This document shows positions 1 through 6,499 of a stretch of DNA of 13,888 nucleotides, piece after piece. Under the pieces are notes generated by a model, which was given only the letters and a program-made list of their open reading frames with translations, ran no database searches and had not been told where the DNA came from. The stretch lies in contig CBFHLC010000055.1 in the NCBI GenBank assembly GCA_965656605.1, positions 1 to 13,888 on the forward strand, given 5' to 3'. How positions within the stretch are numbered: the stretch's first letter is position 1; every line of letters begins with the position of its first letter. This DNA comes from Litorivicinus sp965656605. GTDB lineage: Bacteria; Pseudomonadota; Gammaproteobacteria; Pseudomonadales; Litorivicinaceae. The translations under genes were made by a program, and so were the position numbers.

Positions 1-337
1 GCCCTTCCATAGCCGCGGCGACCGTGCCGGAATACAGGGTGTCATCGCCTAAATTGGGGCCGGCATTGATCCCGGACACCACCAAATCCGGTGCATGATC
101 ACGAAACATCCGCAAGCCTAGGTGCACACAGTCGGTCGGCGTACCGTCACAGCGATAAAAGCCATTGGGCAGTCGATCCAGGGTCAGCGGGCGAGTCAGT
201 GTTAAGGAGTTTGACGCGCCGCTGTGATCACGATCCGGCGCCACCACGAGCACCTCGTGTTCGCGACCCAGCGCCTCGGCCAATGCCGCTATTCCCGGGG
301 AATGAACCCCGTCGTCGTTACTAATCAGAATGCGCAT
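1..337 (-). CDS. surE: 5'/3'-nucleotidase SurE, N-terminal part (runs off window)
   Basis: SurE is a metal-dependent phosphatase that removes phosphate from nucleoside 5'- and 3'-monophosphates and is linked to stress survival. Only the first 112 codons are inside the window; the reading frame is still open at base 1. The N-terminus MRILISNDDG carries the metal-binding Asp8-Asp9 pair. Ser39 in the SGASNS segment and Asn91 in SGINAGPNLGDD complete the known metal site, and YSGTVAAAMEG follows as in E. coli SurE. The ATG at 337-335 gives the exact family N-terminus. It lies inside the end of truD (17-base overlap), with a weak GAGA element 8 bases upstream. In relatives pcm, nlpD and rpoS follow, but that region is outside the window. 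Codon 16 is ATA, which shows that this genome uses the codon read by lysidine-modified tRNA-Ile. Confidence 0.97.
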   Translation of the reverse strand, partial: MRILISNDDGVHSPGIAALAEALGREHEVLVVAPDRDHSGASNSLTLTRPLTLDRLPNGFYRCDGTPTDCVHLGLRMFRDHAPDLVVSGINAGPNLGDDTLYSGTVAAAMEG

Positions 338-1283
338 CGTGAGTCTCTATTAAGGCGTCAAGTAAGGTGGTCATAAATGCGCCCACGGGAAGCGCGGCTC
401 GTATCCTAATCCCCTCGGGCTGAATCTCAAGGCTTGGCTGGAGTGGAATCAGGCGAGAGCGTCGCCGATGCGGCTGCCACTTGTGCGAAGCCAGCACCGA
501 ATACAGATCCGCATGGTGTGCAAACTCCTGCTGCCAGGCCTGTTGACGCGCCTCGGAAATACCGGGTGTCGGACCGAACAGGGGCAAACACGGATCGACC
601 GGCTGATCCCCTTGGGGCTGCATCACCCAGCCATTTCCCATCCTGCGCAACCACGGCTCGCCCGTCGGCATGTCCAACCACGTACCAGACTCAACTCGAT
701 CGCTAAGCATGCGATTAAACATCGCGGATCGAGCCGCTGCCAGCGCCATCTCGTCTTGCCCGCCCCTCAGGGCTCGCTCTAAATTGTCGAATCCAAAACG
801 TTGAGCACCGAAATAATTGGGCACGCCTTGGCGCGTCACGGATTCAAATCCAGCCCTGAGCGCCTGCGGGTCCACCTGCGCATTACGAATCAGCACATCG
901 AAGTGATTGGACTGATGCGTGCCGACTTTTAAATGCCTTTGATTGCGCGTGACCTGCAACACCTGCCAATGAGTTTGCGGCACCAAGCGCGGCCGATCGA
1001 TACCCGGGCGATGCGCACTGAACCATTGGTGACAGACTGCATGTTTGTCTTTTCTGCCGGAGTAACCGATCGCGCGACGGGGCAGGTGTAACAGCTCTGC
1101 CAGCTCGCACGCCACTTCATGGGTACTGATGCCGGTTTTCTCGATCCAGAAAAACAGATGCTCACCCTGGCCGCTGGGCTCGAAGCCTAACTGTTCGGTC
1201 ACCACAAAATCAGACGGATAAGTTTTGATCGAACCGGTACCTAATCGTGCCGATGCAAAGCACGGATTACGCGCCCTATCCAA
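321..1283 (-). CDS. truD: tRNA pseudouridine(13) synthase TruD
   Basis: TruD converts U13 of tRNA-Glu to pseudouridine. The catalytic motif GRKDKHAV is present, with Asp79 as the expected nucleophile. The family block NYFGAQRFG lies at about residues 156-164, and a C-terminal LPVGAFMTTLL segment matches the E. coli C-terminal end. With the start used here the protein has 320 residues, slightly shorter than E. coli TruD (about 349), mostly through a compact insertion domain around residues 200-270. No ATG or GTG precedes the conserved GTGSIKTYPSDF region. The start must therefore be TTG: either 1283-1281 (chosen; 8-base overlap with ispF, and N-terminal length like E. coli) or 1307-1305, which adds eight residues and has GAGG only 3 bases upstream. 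A longer TTG start at 1382 would overlap ispF by over 100 bases and is unlikely. The stop overlaps the surE start. Confidence 0.95.
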   Translation of the reverse strand: MDRARNPCFASARLGTGSIKTYPSDFVVTEQLGFEPSGQGEHLFFWIEKTGISTHEVACELAELLHLPRRAIGYSGRKDKHAVCHQWFSAHRPGIDRPRLVPQTHWQVLQVTRNQRHLKVGTHQSNHFDVLIRNAQVDPQALRAGFESVTRQGVPNYFGAQRFGFDNLERALRGGQDEMALAAARSAMFNRMLSDRVESGTWLDMPTGEPWLRRMGNGWVMQPQGDQPVDPCLPLFGPTPGISEARQQAWQQEFAHHADLYSVLASHKWQPHRRRSRLIPLQPSLEIQPEGIRIRAALPVGAFMTTLLDALIETHDAHSD

Positions 1284-1746
1284 CGAGTAACACCACCGCT
1301 TGGGCCGCAATGCCCTCTTTGCGACCGGTAAATCCAAGTGTCTCGGTGGTGGTCGCTTTGACGCTGACCTGATCCACCTCAACGCCTAAATCCTGCGCAA
1401 TACACTGACGAATCGCGGCGATATGCGGGGCCAGCTTTGGAGTTTCAGCAATGACTGTGCAGTCAAGATTCCCAACGCCAAAGCCTTTGGCCTGAATCAA
1501 GCCCAGCGTATGGCGCAGCAAGGTACGCGAGTCGGCACCGGCGTATGCAGGGTCGGTATCGGGGAAATGATGGCCGATATCCCCCAGTGCCAGGGCGCCT
1601 AACAGCGCATCCATAATCGCATGCAACAGCACATCGCCATCGGAATGGGCGACCGAGCGATAGGGACATTCAATCCACACACCGCCCAATACCAGCCCAT
1701 CACCCTGGTCCAGCTGATGGACGTCAAATCCTTGACCAATACGCAT
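1276..1746 (-). CDS. ispF: 2-C-methyl-D-erythritol 2,4-cyclodiphosphate synthase IspF
   Basis: IspF closes 4-diphosphocytidyl-methylerythritol 2-phosphate into the cyclic diphosphate and releases CMP, the fifth step of the non-mevalonate (MEP) isoprenoid pathway. The N-terminus MRIGQGFDVH supplies the metal ligands Asp8 and His10. His42 in AHSDGDVLLH completes the divalent-metal site, with Asp56 in LGDIG nearby. FPDTDP (61-66), ADSR and the KATTTETLGFTGR segment (130-142) are all family hallmarks. The 156-residue length is normal (E. coli 159). The ATG at 1746-1744 overlaps the ispD stop by one base (TGATG), so translation is probably coupled to ispD. An upstream in-frame extension inside ispD is ignored because MRIG is the family N-terminus. 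IspD and IspF are separate proteins here, unlike the fused IspDF of many alphaproteobacteria. Confidence 0.97.
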   Translation of the reverse strand: MRIGQGFDVHQLDQGDGLVLGGVWIECPYRSVAHSDGDVLLHAIMDALLGALALGDIGHHFPDTDPAYAGADSRTLLRHTLGLIQAKGFGVGNLDCTVIAETPKLAPHIAAIRQCIAQDLGVEVDQVSVKATTTETLGFTGRKEGIAAQAVVLLVG

Positions 1747-2396
1747 CAATCGAGTGTTTCCAATAAGCTTTCGGCCCAGCGCAGATCGCCCGGCCATGTA
1801 ATTTTTTGATTGTCCGAGCTGCCTGGCACCGCAACAGGATCTAACCCCATGCGCTGCAAATAGGCGACCTCGTCAGTCAATACATCCGCCTGAAGCAGTG
1901 CGGTGCACAGCTGCCCCAGACGCGCGCCCTGAGGTGTCAGGACCCGCCACACCGAATCGCGATCCAGTGCTGACCCATCGCGATGACGCAACGTATCAGC
2001 CACCGGCGCGACCAGATACGCCGGGGATTGCTGCAACTGCACTAGCAGCGCATCAATATCACGCATCAGAATCAGTGGACGCGCGGCATCATGGACCAAC
2101 ACGACGTCATCCGCCTCAGCGATCCCAGACAAATACTCGCATCCCGCCAACACTGAATCTCGACGTGTTTCCCCGCCGACACAGCGATGTAACCGAGGGT
2201 CTTGCGGCAGATCGTCAGGCAGTTGCGCTTCGTCCGGCAGCACCAAGACCAATCCGGCCAACTTCGGATGGCTCAAGATTCGCTGGCACACAAAAGACAC
2301 CAGCGAGTGGCCCGCTAAACTCAGAAACTGTTTGGGGATGTCGCTTTGAAATCGAGTGCCGCTGCCTGCAGCCGGAATAACGCACCAGAACTTCAC
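1746..2396 (-). CDS. ispD: 2-C-methyl-D-erythritol 4-phosphate cytidylyltransferase IspD
   Basis: IspD transfers CMP from CTP to methylerythritol 4-phosphate, the third MEP-pathway step. The glycine-rich CTP-binding loop PAAGSGTRF (8-16) is followed by the conserved IPKQF with Lys22. LVHDAARP carries the substrate-binding Asp, and NQKITWPGDL near the C-terminus carries Lys198, the counterpart of E. coli Lys213. The length of 216 residues is a little short (E. coli 236), mainly because of a shorter N-terminus and C-terminus. The start is GTG at 2396-2394, in a GTGA overlap with the ftsB stop, and the local Shine-Dalgarno sequence is weak, which fits translational coupling to ftsB. Its CTP substrate is made by PyrG, encoded four genes upstream in the same apparent transcription unit. 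Confidence 0.96.
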   Translation of the reverse strand: MKFWCVIPAAGSGTRFQSDIPKQFLSLAGHSLVSFVCQRILSHPKLAGLVLVLPDEAQLPDDLPQDPRLHRCVGGETRRDSVLAGCEYLSGIAEADDVVLVHDAARPLILMRDIDALLVQLQQSPAYLVAPVADTLRHRDGSALDRDSVWRVLTPQGARLGQLCTALLQADVLTDEVAYLQRMGLDPVAVPGSSDNQKITWPGDLRWAESLLETLD

Positions 2397-2662
2397 GGGG
2401 CCACTCGAATGTAGATCTCGTCAGGGCGCTTGGCACCCAGACGAAGGCGAGCGGCTTCTTCTAGGCCCGCATCCGAGGACAGTGCCATGACCTCGTAGCG
2501 CAATTGCAGGTTGGTTTGACGAAGCTCGTCAATAATCACGGCCTGGGCTTGGATCTGACGACGCAACTCTGACTGCTCTAGCAATCCGCCCTGCCCCATC
2601 CACAACTTGTACTGCAGCAGGACAAACAATCCCAGCAGTACCGCCCAAACCCAAGACCGCAA
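2393..2662 (-). CDS. ftsB: cell division protein FtsB
   Basis: FtsB is a small bitopic inner-membrane protein that joins FtsL and FtsQ in the divisome and helps activate septal peptidoglycan synthesis. This 89-residue protein has a short cytoplasmic start, one membrane span (about residues 4-19, WVWAVLLGLFVLLQY) and a periplasmic coiled coil (about 25-62). After that comes the family segment LEEAARLRLGAKRPDEIYIRV, shared in pattern with E. coli FtsB. It lacks the roughly 14-residue tail of the E. coli protein. The start is TTG at 2662-2660, three bases after the eno stop; no ATG or GTG exists before the membrane span, and TTG gives the expected length ahead of LQY. The only purine-rich element, AAAGG in the end of eno, is distant. 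Expression is therefore probably coupled to eno. Confidence 0.94.
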   Translation of the reverse strand: MRSWVWAVLLGLFVLLQYKLWMGQGGLLEQSELRRQIQAQAVIIDELRQTNLQLRYEVMALSSDAGLEEAARLRLGAKRPDEIYIRVAP

Positions 2663-2665
2663 AAA

Positions 2666-3958
2666 TTACTGGCCTTTGATTTCCAAACGGCCGCGGTATA
2701 CAGCGCCCTCACCCAACTGTCCTGCAATGCGCAGCAGACGGTTGTACTTGGCCACCCGGTCGCTTCGGCTAGCTGAGCCGGTTTTGATCTGGCCGGCCGC
2801 GGTACCCACCGCCAAATCCGCAATGGTCGTGTCTTCGGTCTCGCCACTGCGATGACTGATAACCGCAGTAAAACCTGCGTCTTTGGCCATCGCAATCGCA
2901 TCTAGCGTTTCAGACAGTGAACCGATCTGGTTGAATTTGATCAGGATTGAGTTGCCGATGCTTTGCTCGATACCACGAGCCAAGATCTTGGTGTTGGTCA
3001 CGAACAAATCATCGCCGACCAGCTGGACCTTGTCGCCCAGGCGATCCGTCAGCGTTTTCCAACCGTCCCAGTCACTTTCATCCATGCCGTCTTCGATCGA
3101 GATAATCGGGAAGCGCTCGCTCAGACCCGCCAGGTACTCACTGAATCCAGCCGCGTCGAACACTTGGCCTTCGCCAGACAAATCGTACTTACCGTCTTTG
3201 TAGAACTCACTAGAAGCACAATCCAGTGCCAAGGCGACGTTCTCGCCCAGCGTGTAGCCAGCATTCGCCACCGCCTCAGCGATGACTTCCAACGCCTGCT
3301 CATTCGATTTCAAGTCCGGAGCGAAACCGCCCTCGTCACCTACCGCCGTATTCAATCCCAAGCCATTGAGTACTTTTTTAAGGGCGTGGAAAATTTCAGT
3401 ACCGCAACGCAATGCGTCCGGGAAGTTATCAAAACCGACCGGCTGAACCATGAACTCTTGGATGTCGACGTTGTTATCGGCGTGCTCACCACCGTTGATA
3501 ATGTTCATCATGGGCACCGGCATCGAGAATTGACCGGGAGTACCGTTCAATTCAGCAATGTGGGCATACAACTCGATGCCTTTGCTGACGGCCGCGGCCT
3601 TAGCGTTTGCCAAAGACACCGCCAAAATTGCGTTAGCACCCAAGACTTCTTTGTTTTCGGTGCCGTCCAAATCCAGCATGATTTGGTCAACGCCGCGCTG
3701 ATCCAATGCGTCTTGACCCGCCAATGCCGGTGCAATCGTCTCGTTAATCGCAGCCACCGCTTTTAGAGTGCCCTTACCGAGGTAGCGCGACTTATCGCCA
3801 TCACGCAATTCCAGTGCTTCGCGTGAACCCGTCGAGGCACCGCTTGGCGCGGCGGCCGTACCAAAACTGCCGTCAGCTAATGTGACATCAGCTTCGACAG
3901 TGGGGTTGCCCCGTGAATCTAAAATTTCGCGGGCGATGATCGATACGATTTTGCTCAT
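2666..3958 (-). CDS. eno: enolase (phosphopyruvate hydratase)
   Basis: Enolase interconverts 2-phosphoglycerate and phosphoenolpyruvate in the cytoplasm. In many gammaproteobacteria it also scaffolds the RNA degradosome. The 430-residue protein is full length (E. coli 432). Expected active-site residues are visible: Ser42 in the PSGASTG loop, His159 in GGEHADNN, Glu168 and Glu209 (GDEGGFAP), the Mg ligands Asp246, Glu289 and Asp316, catalytic Lys341 in LIKFNQIG, and Lys392 in QIKTGSASRSDR. The signature SHRSGETED is at 368-376. ATG at 3958 follows the kdsA stop by 16 bases. The Shine-Dalgarno candidate AAGGA is 11 bases from the ATG, unusually far for a highly expressed gene. KdsA consumes PEP, so its immediate neighbour is metabolically sensible. 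Confidence 0.99.
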   Translation of the reverse strand: MSKIVSIIAREILDSRGNPTVEADVTLADGSFGTAAAPSGASTGSREALELRDGDKSRYLGKGTLKAVAAINETIAPALAGQDALDQRGVDQIMLDLDGTENKEVLGANAILAVSLANAKAAAVSKGIELYAHIAELNGTPGQFSMPVPMMNIINGGEHADNNVDIQEFMVQPVGFDNFPDALRCGTEIFHALKKVLNGLGLNTAVGDEGGFAPDLKSNEQALEVIAEAVANAGYTLGENVALALDCASSEFYKDGKYDLSGEGQVFDAAGFSEYLAGLSERFPIISIEDGMDESDWDGWKTLTDRLGDKVQLVGDDLFVTNTKILARGIEQSIGNSILIKFNQIGSLSETLDAIAMAKDAGFTAVISHRSGETEDTTIADLAVGTAAGQIKTGSASRSDRVAKYNRLLRIAGQLGEGAVYRGRLEIKGQ

Positions 3959-3974
3959 GACGGCGGAGGTCCTT

Positions 3975-4814
3975 TTACTTAATGTCTAATTCGGGAAGTG
4001 ATTTGGCCAACTCATCGAAGGCCTTCATTTGAGCCAAGAACGGTTCCAGCTGATCCAAGGGCAATGCACAGGGTCCGTCGCATTTCGCGTTGTCCGGATC
4101 GGGGTGACTCTCTAGGAACAATCCTGCAATGCCCTGACTCATGCCGGCACGGCCCAGCTCTAACACTTGCTGTCGGCGACCATCGGCGCTGTCGCTGCGC
4201 GCGCCTGGGCGCTGCAGTGCATGGGTTACGTCAAAAATAACCGGATATTCGAAGGCTTTCATCTCGCCGAAGGCCAAGGTATCGACCACTAAATTGTTGT
4301 ATCCAAACATGGTGCCACGTTCGCACAGCATCAGCTGATCGTTACCCGCCTCGACGCATTTGTTGAGGATATGGCGCATCTCGTGAGCAGCCAAAAACTG
4401 AGCTTTTTTGATATTGATGACCGCCCCAGTTTTGGCCATTGCTTGAACTAAGTCGGTTTGTCGCGACAAGAAGGCGGGAAGCTGAATCACGTCGGCGACC
4501 TCAGCCGCCGGTGCTGCTTGCTCGGGCTCATGAATGTCAGTAATGATCGGCACGCCAAAGCCTTCCTTGATGCGTGCCAGAATTTCTAAGCCCTTATCCA
4601 AGCCCGGCCCGCGAAAGCTAGTCAAGCTAGAGCGATTAGCCTTGTCAAAACTGGCCTTGAATACCCAAGGAATGCCTAATTTTTCGGTCACGTCCTGATA
4701 GGCCGCCGCCACTTCCATGGCCAAGCCTTCGGATTCGAGAACATTCATCCCGCCAAACAACACAAAAGGTAGGTCGTTTGAGCAGGTCAGATCACCCACT
4801 TTAATCTGTTTCAT
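3975..4814 (-). CDS. kdsA: 3-deoxy-8-phosphooctulonate (Kdo-8-phosphate) synthase
   Basis: KdsA condenses phosphoenolpyruvate with D-arabinose 5-phosphate to give Kdo-8-phosphate, the precursor of the Kdo sugars that link lipid A to the LPS core. The 279-residue protein is full length (E. coli 284). Substrate-binding landmarks include KASFDKANRSS (53-63), FRGPGLDKGL, TDIHEP and NIKKAQFLA. Residue 24 in GGMNVLES is Asn, the residue of the metal-independent (class I) enzymes; metal-dependent ones have Cys there. The ATG at 4814 overlaps the pyrG stop (ATGA), and an AGGA element lies 6 bases upstream, inside pyrG. Placement between the CTP and PEP enzymes fits its PEP requirement and the later CTP-dependent activation of Kdo by KdsB, which is not in this window. 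Confidence 0.98.
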   Translation of the reverse strand: MKQIKVGDLTCSNDLPFVLFGGMNVLESEGLAMEVAAAYQDVTEKLGIPWVFKASFDKANRSSLTSFRGPGLDKGLEILARIKEGFGVPIITDIHEPEQAAPAAEVADVIQLPAFLSRQTDLVQAMAKTGAVINIKKAQFLAAHEMRHILNKCVEAGNDQLMLCERGTMFGYNNLVVDTLAFGEMKAFEYPVIFDVTHALQRPGARSDSADGRRQQVLELGRAGMSQGIAGLFLESHPDPDNAKCDGPCALPLDQLEPFLAQMKAFDELAKSLPELDIK

Positions 4815-6439
4815 TTGTCGTCCTGATGCTGGATAGCGGCGGCTACGAAAGCGGTAAACAGCGGATGGCCATCACGCGGATTCGAGGTGAATTCAGGGTG
4901 GAATTGAACCCCAACAAACCAAGGGTGATCCGGCACTTCCACGCACTCAACCAAGTTACCGTCAGTCGAGGTGCCCGACAGGATCAAGCCTGCATCAGAC
5001 AGCGCACTGCGATAGGTATTGTTGAATTCCCAGCGGTGACGATGGCGCTCACGGATCACGTCTTGACCGTACGCAGCTCGGATAGCAGTGCCTTCACTGA
5101 GCGCACAATCCTGACCACCTAGACGCATCGTGCCACCCAAATCGTCGGCGGCGCTGCGCGTTTCTGTCTGACCGTCATCGTTGACCCATTCAGTGATCAG
5201 CGCGATCACCGGATGCTCTAACGAGTCACGGAATTCAGTTGAGTTAGCATCCGTGAGCCCGGCAACGTGACGGGCGTATTCGATCACAGCCACCTGCATG
5301 CCCAAGCAAATACCTAGGTAAGGGATTTTATTTTCACGGGCGTATTTGACGGTGGCGATCTTGCCCTCAACGCCGCGCTCACCAAATCCACCTGGCACCA
5401 AAATCGCATCGACGTCGGCCAACTGGTCCGTGCCTTTGCGTTCGATGTCCTCGGAGTCGATGTACAGCAATTTAACCCGCGCACGATTGTGAATGCCCGC
5501 GTGAACCATTGACTCGATCAGGCTCTTGTAGGCCTCAAGCAAGTCCATGTATTTGCCAACCATCGCGATAGTGACGGTACGCTGCGGGTTGACGTGGGCG
5601 TCGACCACATGGATCCACTGTGACAGGTCGGCGTCAGAAGCCTGTAGGTGCATCTTCTCGACGACATACTTATCCAAGCCTTCGGCGTGCAACATGCCGG
5701 GGATTTTATAAATGCTGTCAGCGTCTTGCAGACTGATAACGGCCCGCTCTTCGACGTTGGTGAACAACGCAATTTTACGACGGCTGGACAGATCTACTTC
5801 ATGATCGCTACGGCAAATCAGCACGTCGGGCTGCAAGCCGATCGAGCGCAATTCTTTGACCGAGTGTTGGGTCGGCTTGGTCTTGGTCTCGCCTGCTGTT
5901 GCGATGTAGGGCACCAGAGTCAAGTGGATCAGCATGGCTCGCTGCGCGCCCATCTCTTGACGAAGCTGACGCACGCTTTCTAGAAATGGCAGTGATTCGA
6001 TATCGCCAACGGTTCCGCCCACTTCGACGATCGCCACATCAAACCCTTCACCGCCCTCAAGCACGCGCTCTTTGATGGCGTCGGTAACGTGCGGAATGAC
6101 CTGAACAGTCGCGCCTAAGTAATCGCCGCGGCGCTCTTTACGCAAGACGTCTTGGTAGATACGTCCGGTGGTGAAGTTGTTTGACTGACGCGCCTGCATA
6201 CTGACAAAGCGCTCGTAGTGACCCAGATCCAAGTCGGTCTCGGCGCCGTCATCTGTGACGAACACTTCGCCGTGCTGGAATGGACTCATGGTGCCTGGAT
6301 CCACGTTAATGTAGGGATCCAATTTCAAGATGGTGACGCTTAAACCGCGAGCCTCGAGAAGAGCACCTAAAGAAGCCGCTGCAATGCCTTTGCCTAGTGA
6401 AGACACTACACCGCCGGTTACAAAAATATATCGGGTCAC
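4811..6439 (-). CDS. pyrG: CTP synthase (glutamine-hydrolysing)
   Basis: PyrG makes CTP from UTP, ATP and glutamine, and typically polymerises and responds to CTP and GTP. The 542-residue protein is full length (E. coli 545). The N-terminal synthetase domain (about 1-265) has the P-loop region GGVVSSLGKGIAAAS (9-23) and the Mg ligands Asp71 and Glu139 (VEVGGTVGDIES). The class-I glutamine amidotransferase domain (about 285-540) has the oxyanion-loop region PGGFGERG, nucleophile Cys378 in LGICLGMQ, and His514/Glu516 in QFHPEF. The start is GTG at 6439-6437, preceded after a 6-base spacer by AGGAGG, the strongest Shine-Dalgarno sequence noticed in the window. That site lies in one arm of an inverted repeat spanning the tilS-pyrG gap, so initiation may be structure-controlled. 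Its stop overlaps the kdsA start by four bases. Confidence 0.98.
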   Translation of the reverse strand: MTRYIFVTGGVVSSLGKGIAAASLGALLEARGLSVTILKLDPYINVDPGTMSPFQHGEVFVTDDGAETDLDLGHYERFVSMQARQSNNFTTGRIYQDVLRKERRGDYLGATVQVIPHVTDAIKERVLEGGEGFDVAIVEVGGTVGDIESLPFLESVRQLRQEMGAQRAMLIHLTLVPYIATAGETKTKPTQHSVKELRSIGLQPDVLICRSDHEVDLSSRRKIALFTNVEERAVISLQDADSIYKIPGMLHAEGLDKYVVEKMHLQASDADLSQWIHVVDAHVNPQRTVTIAMVGKYMDLLEAYKSLIESMVHAGIHNRARVKLLYIDSEDIERKGTDQLADVDAILVPGGFGERGVEGKIATVKYARENKIPYLGICLGMQVAVIEYARHVAGLTDANSTEFRDSLEHPVIALITEWVNDDGQTETRSAADDLGGTMRLGGQDCALSEGTAIRAAYGQDVIRERHRHRWEFNNTYRSALSDAGLILSGTSTDGNLVECVEVPDHPWFVGVQFHPEFTSNPRDGHPLFTAFVAAAIQHQDDK

Positions 6440-6440
6440 G

Positions 6441-6494
6441 CCGCCCCTCCTGGGATAGAAAATTGGCCGTAAGAATGGCCTTGTGGACGGGCGG
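6441..6494 (-). promoter_or_regulatory. Inverted repeat that would pair with the pyrG ribosome binding site
   Basis: In the minus-strand RNA a 5' arm CCGCCCGUCC (6494-6485) can pair with a 3' arm GGAGGGGCGG (6450-6441): six GC pairs, one G-G mismatch, then three pairs. The 3' arm contains most of the pyrG Shine-Dalgarno sequence. Between the arms is a small GGCC/GGCC hairpin (6480-6477 with 6468-6465, 8-base loop). The 5' arm begins only five bases after the tilS stop codon, so a ribosome terminating on tilS would cover it and free the pyrG start. No U-tract follows the outer stem, which argues against a terminator. The pairing is read directly from the sequence; the coupling role is inference. 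Confidence 0.45.
6446..6451 (-). promoter_or_regulatory. pyrG Shine-Dalgarno site
   Basis: AGGAGG lies 6 bases before the GTG start of pyrG. It is the only perfect hexamer noticed ahead of a gene here and it settles the non-ATG start. Five of its six bases fall within the possible 3' stem arm at 6441-6450. Confidence 0.8.
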
Positions 6495-6499
6495 ATAGA

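Larger units (their letters stand above)
6440..6499. other. tilS-pyrG intergenic gap, the longest in the window
   Basis: These 60 bases are the only sizeable non-coding stretch in the window. They contain the inverted repeat and the pyrG ribosome binding site described separately. I saw no convincing sigma-70 -35/-10 pair with normal spacing. I also saw no intrinsic terminator: the inner GGCC hairpin has only four pairs ahead of AAUUUU. Readthrough from tilS into pyrG is therefore the simplest reading. Confidence 0.7.

Noticed and set aside
1747..1797. Longer IspF beginning at 1797
   Set aside because: The added residues lie inside ispD in another frame, and the enzyme family begins at MRIG, which matches the ATG at 1746.
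2963..3766. A 267-codon plus-strand open frame opposite eno
   Set aside because: It lies entirely antisense to a highly conserved enolase, its translation resembles no family I know, and it has no supporting context. It is best explained as a shadow of biased codon use in eno.
6465..6480. GGCC-loop-GGCC hairpin as a terminator between tilS and pyrG
   Set aside because: The stem has only four pairs and is followed by AAUUUU rather than a run of U. It is too weak to call an intrinsic terminator.
6440..6499. A Gram-positive style CTP-sensing attenuator ahead of pyrG
   Set aside because: There is no terminator hairpin with a U-tract and no mapped GGGC-type transcript start to support reiterative transcription.
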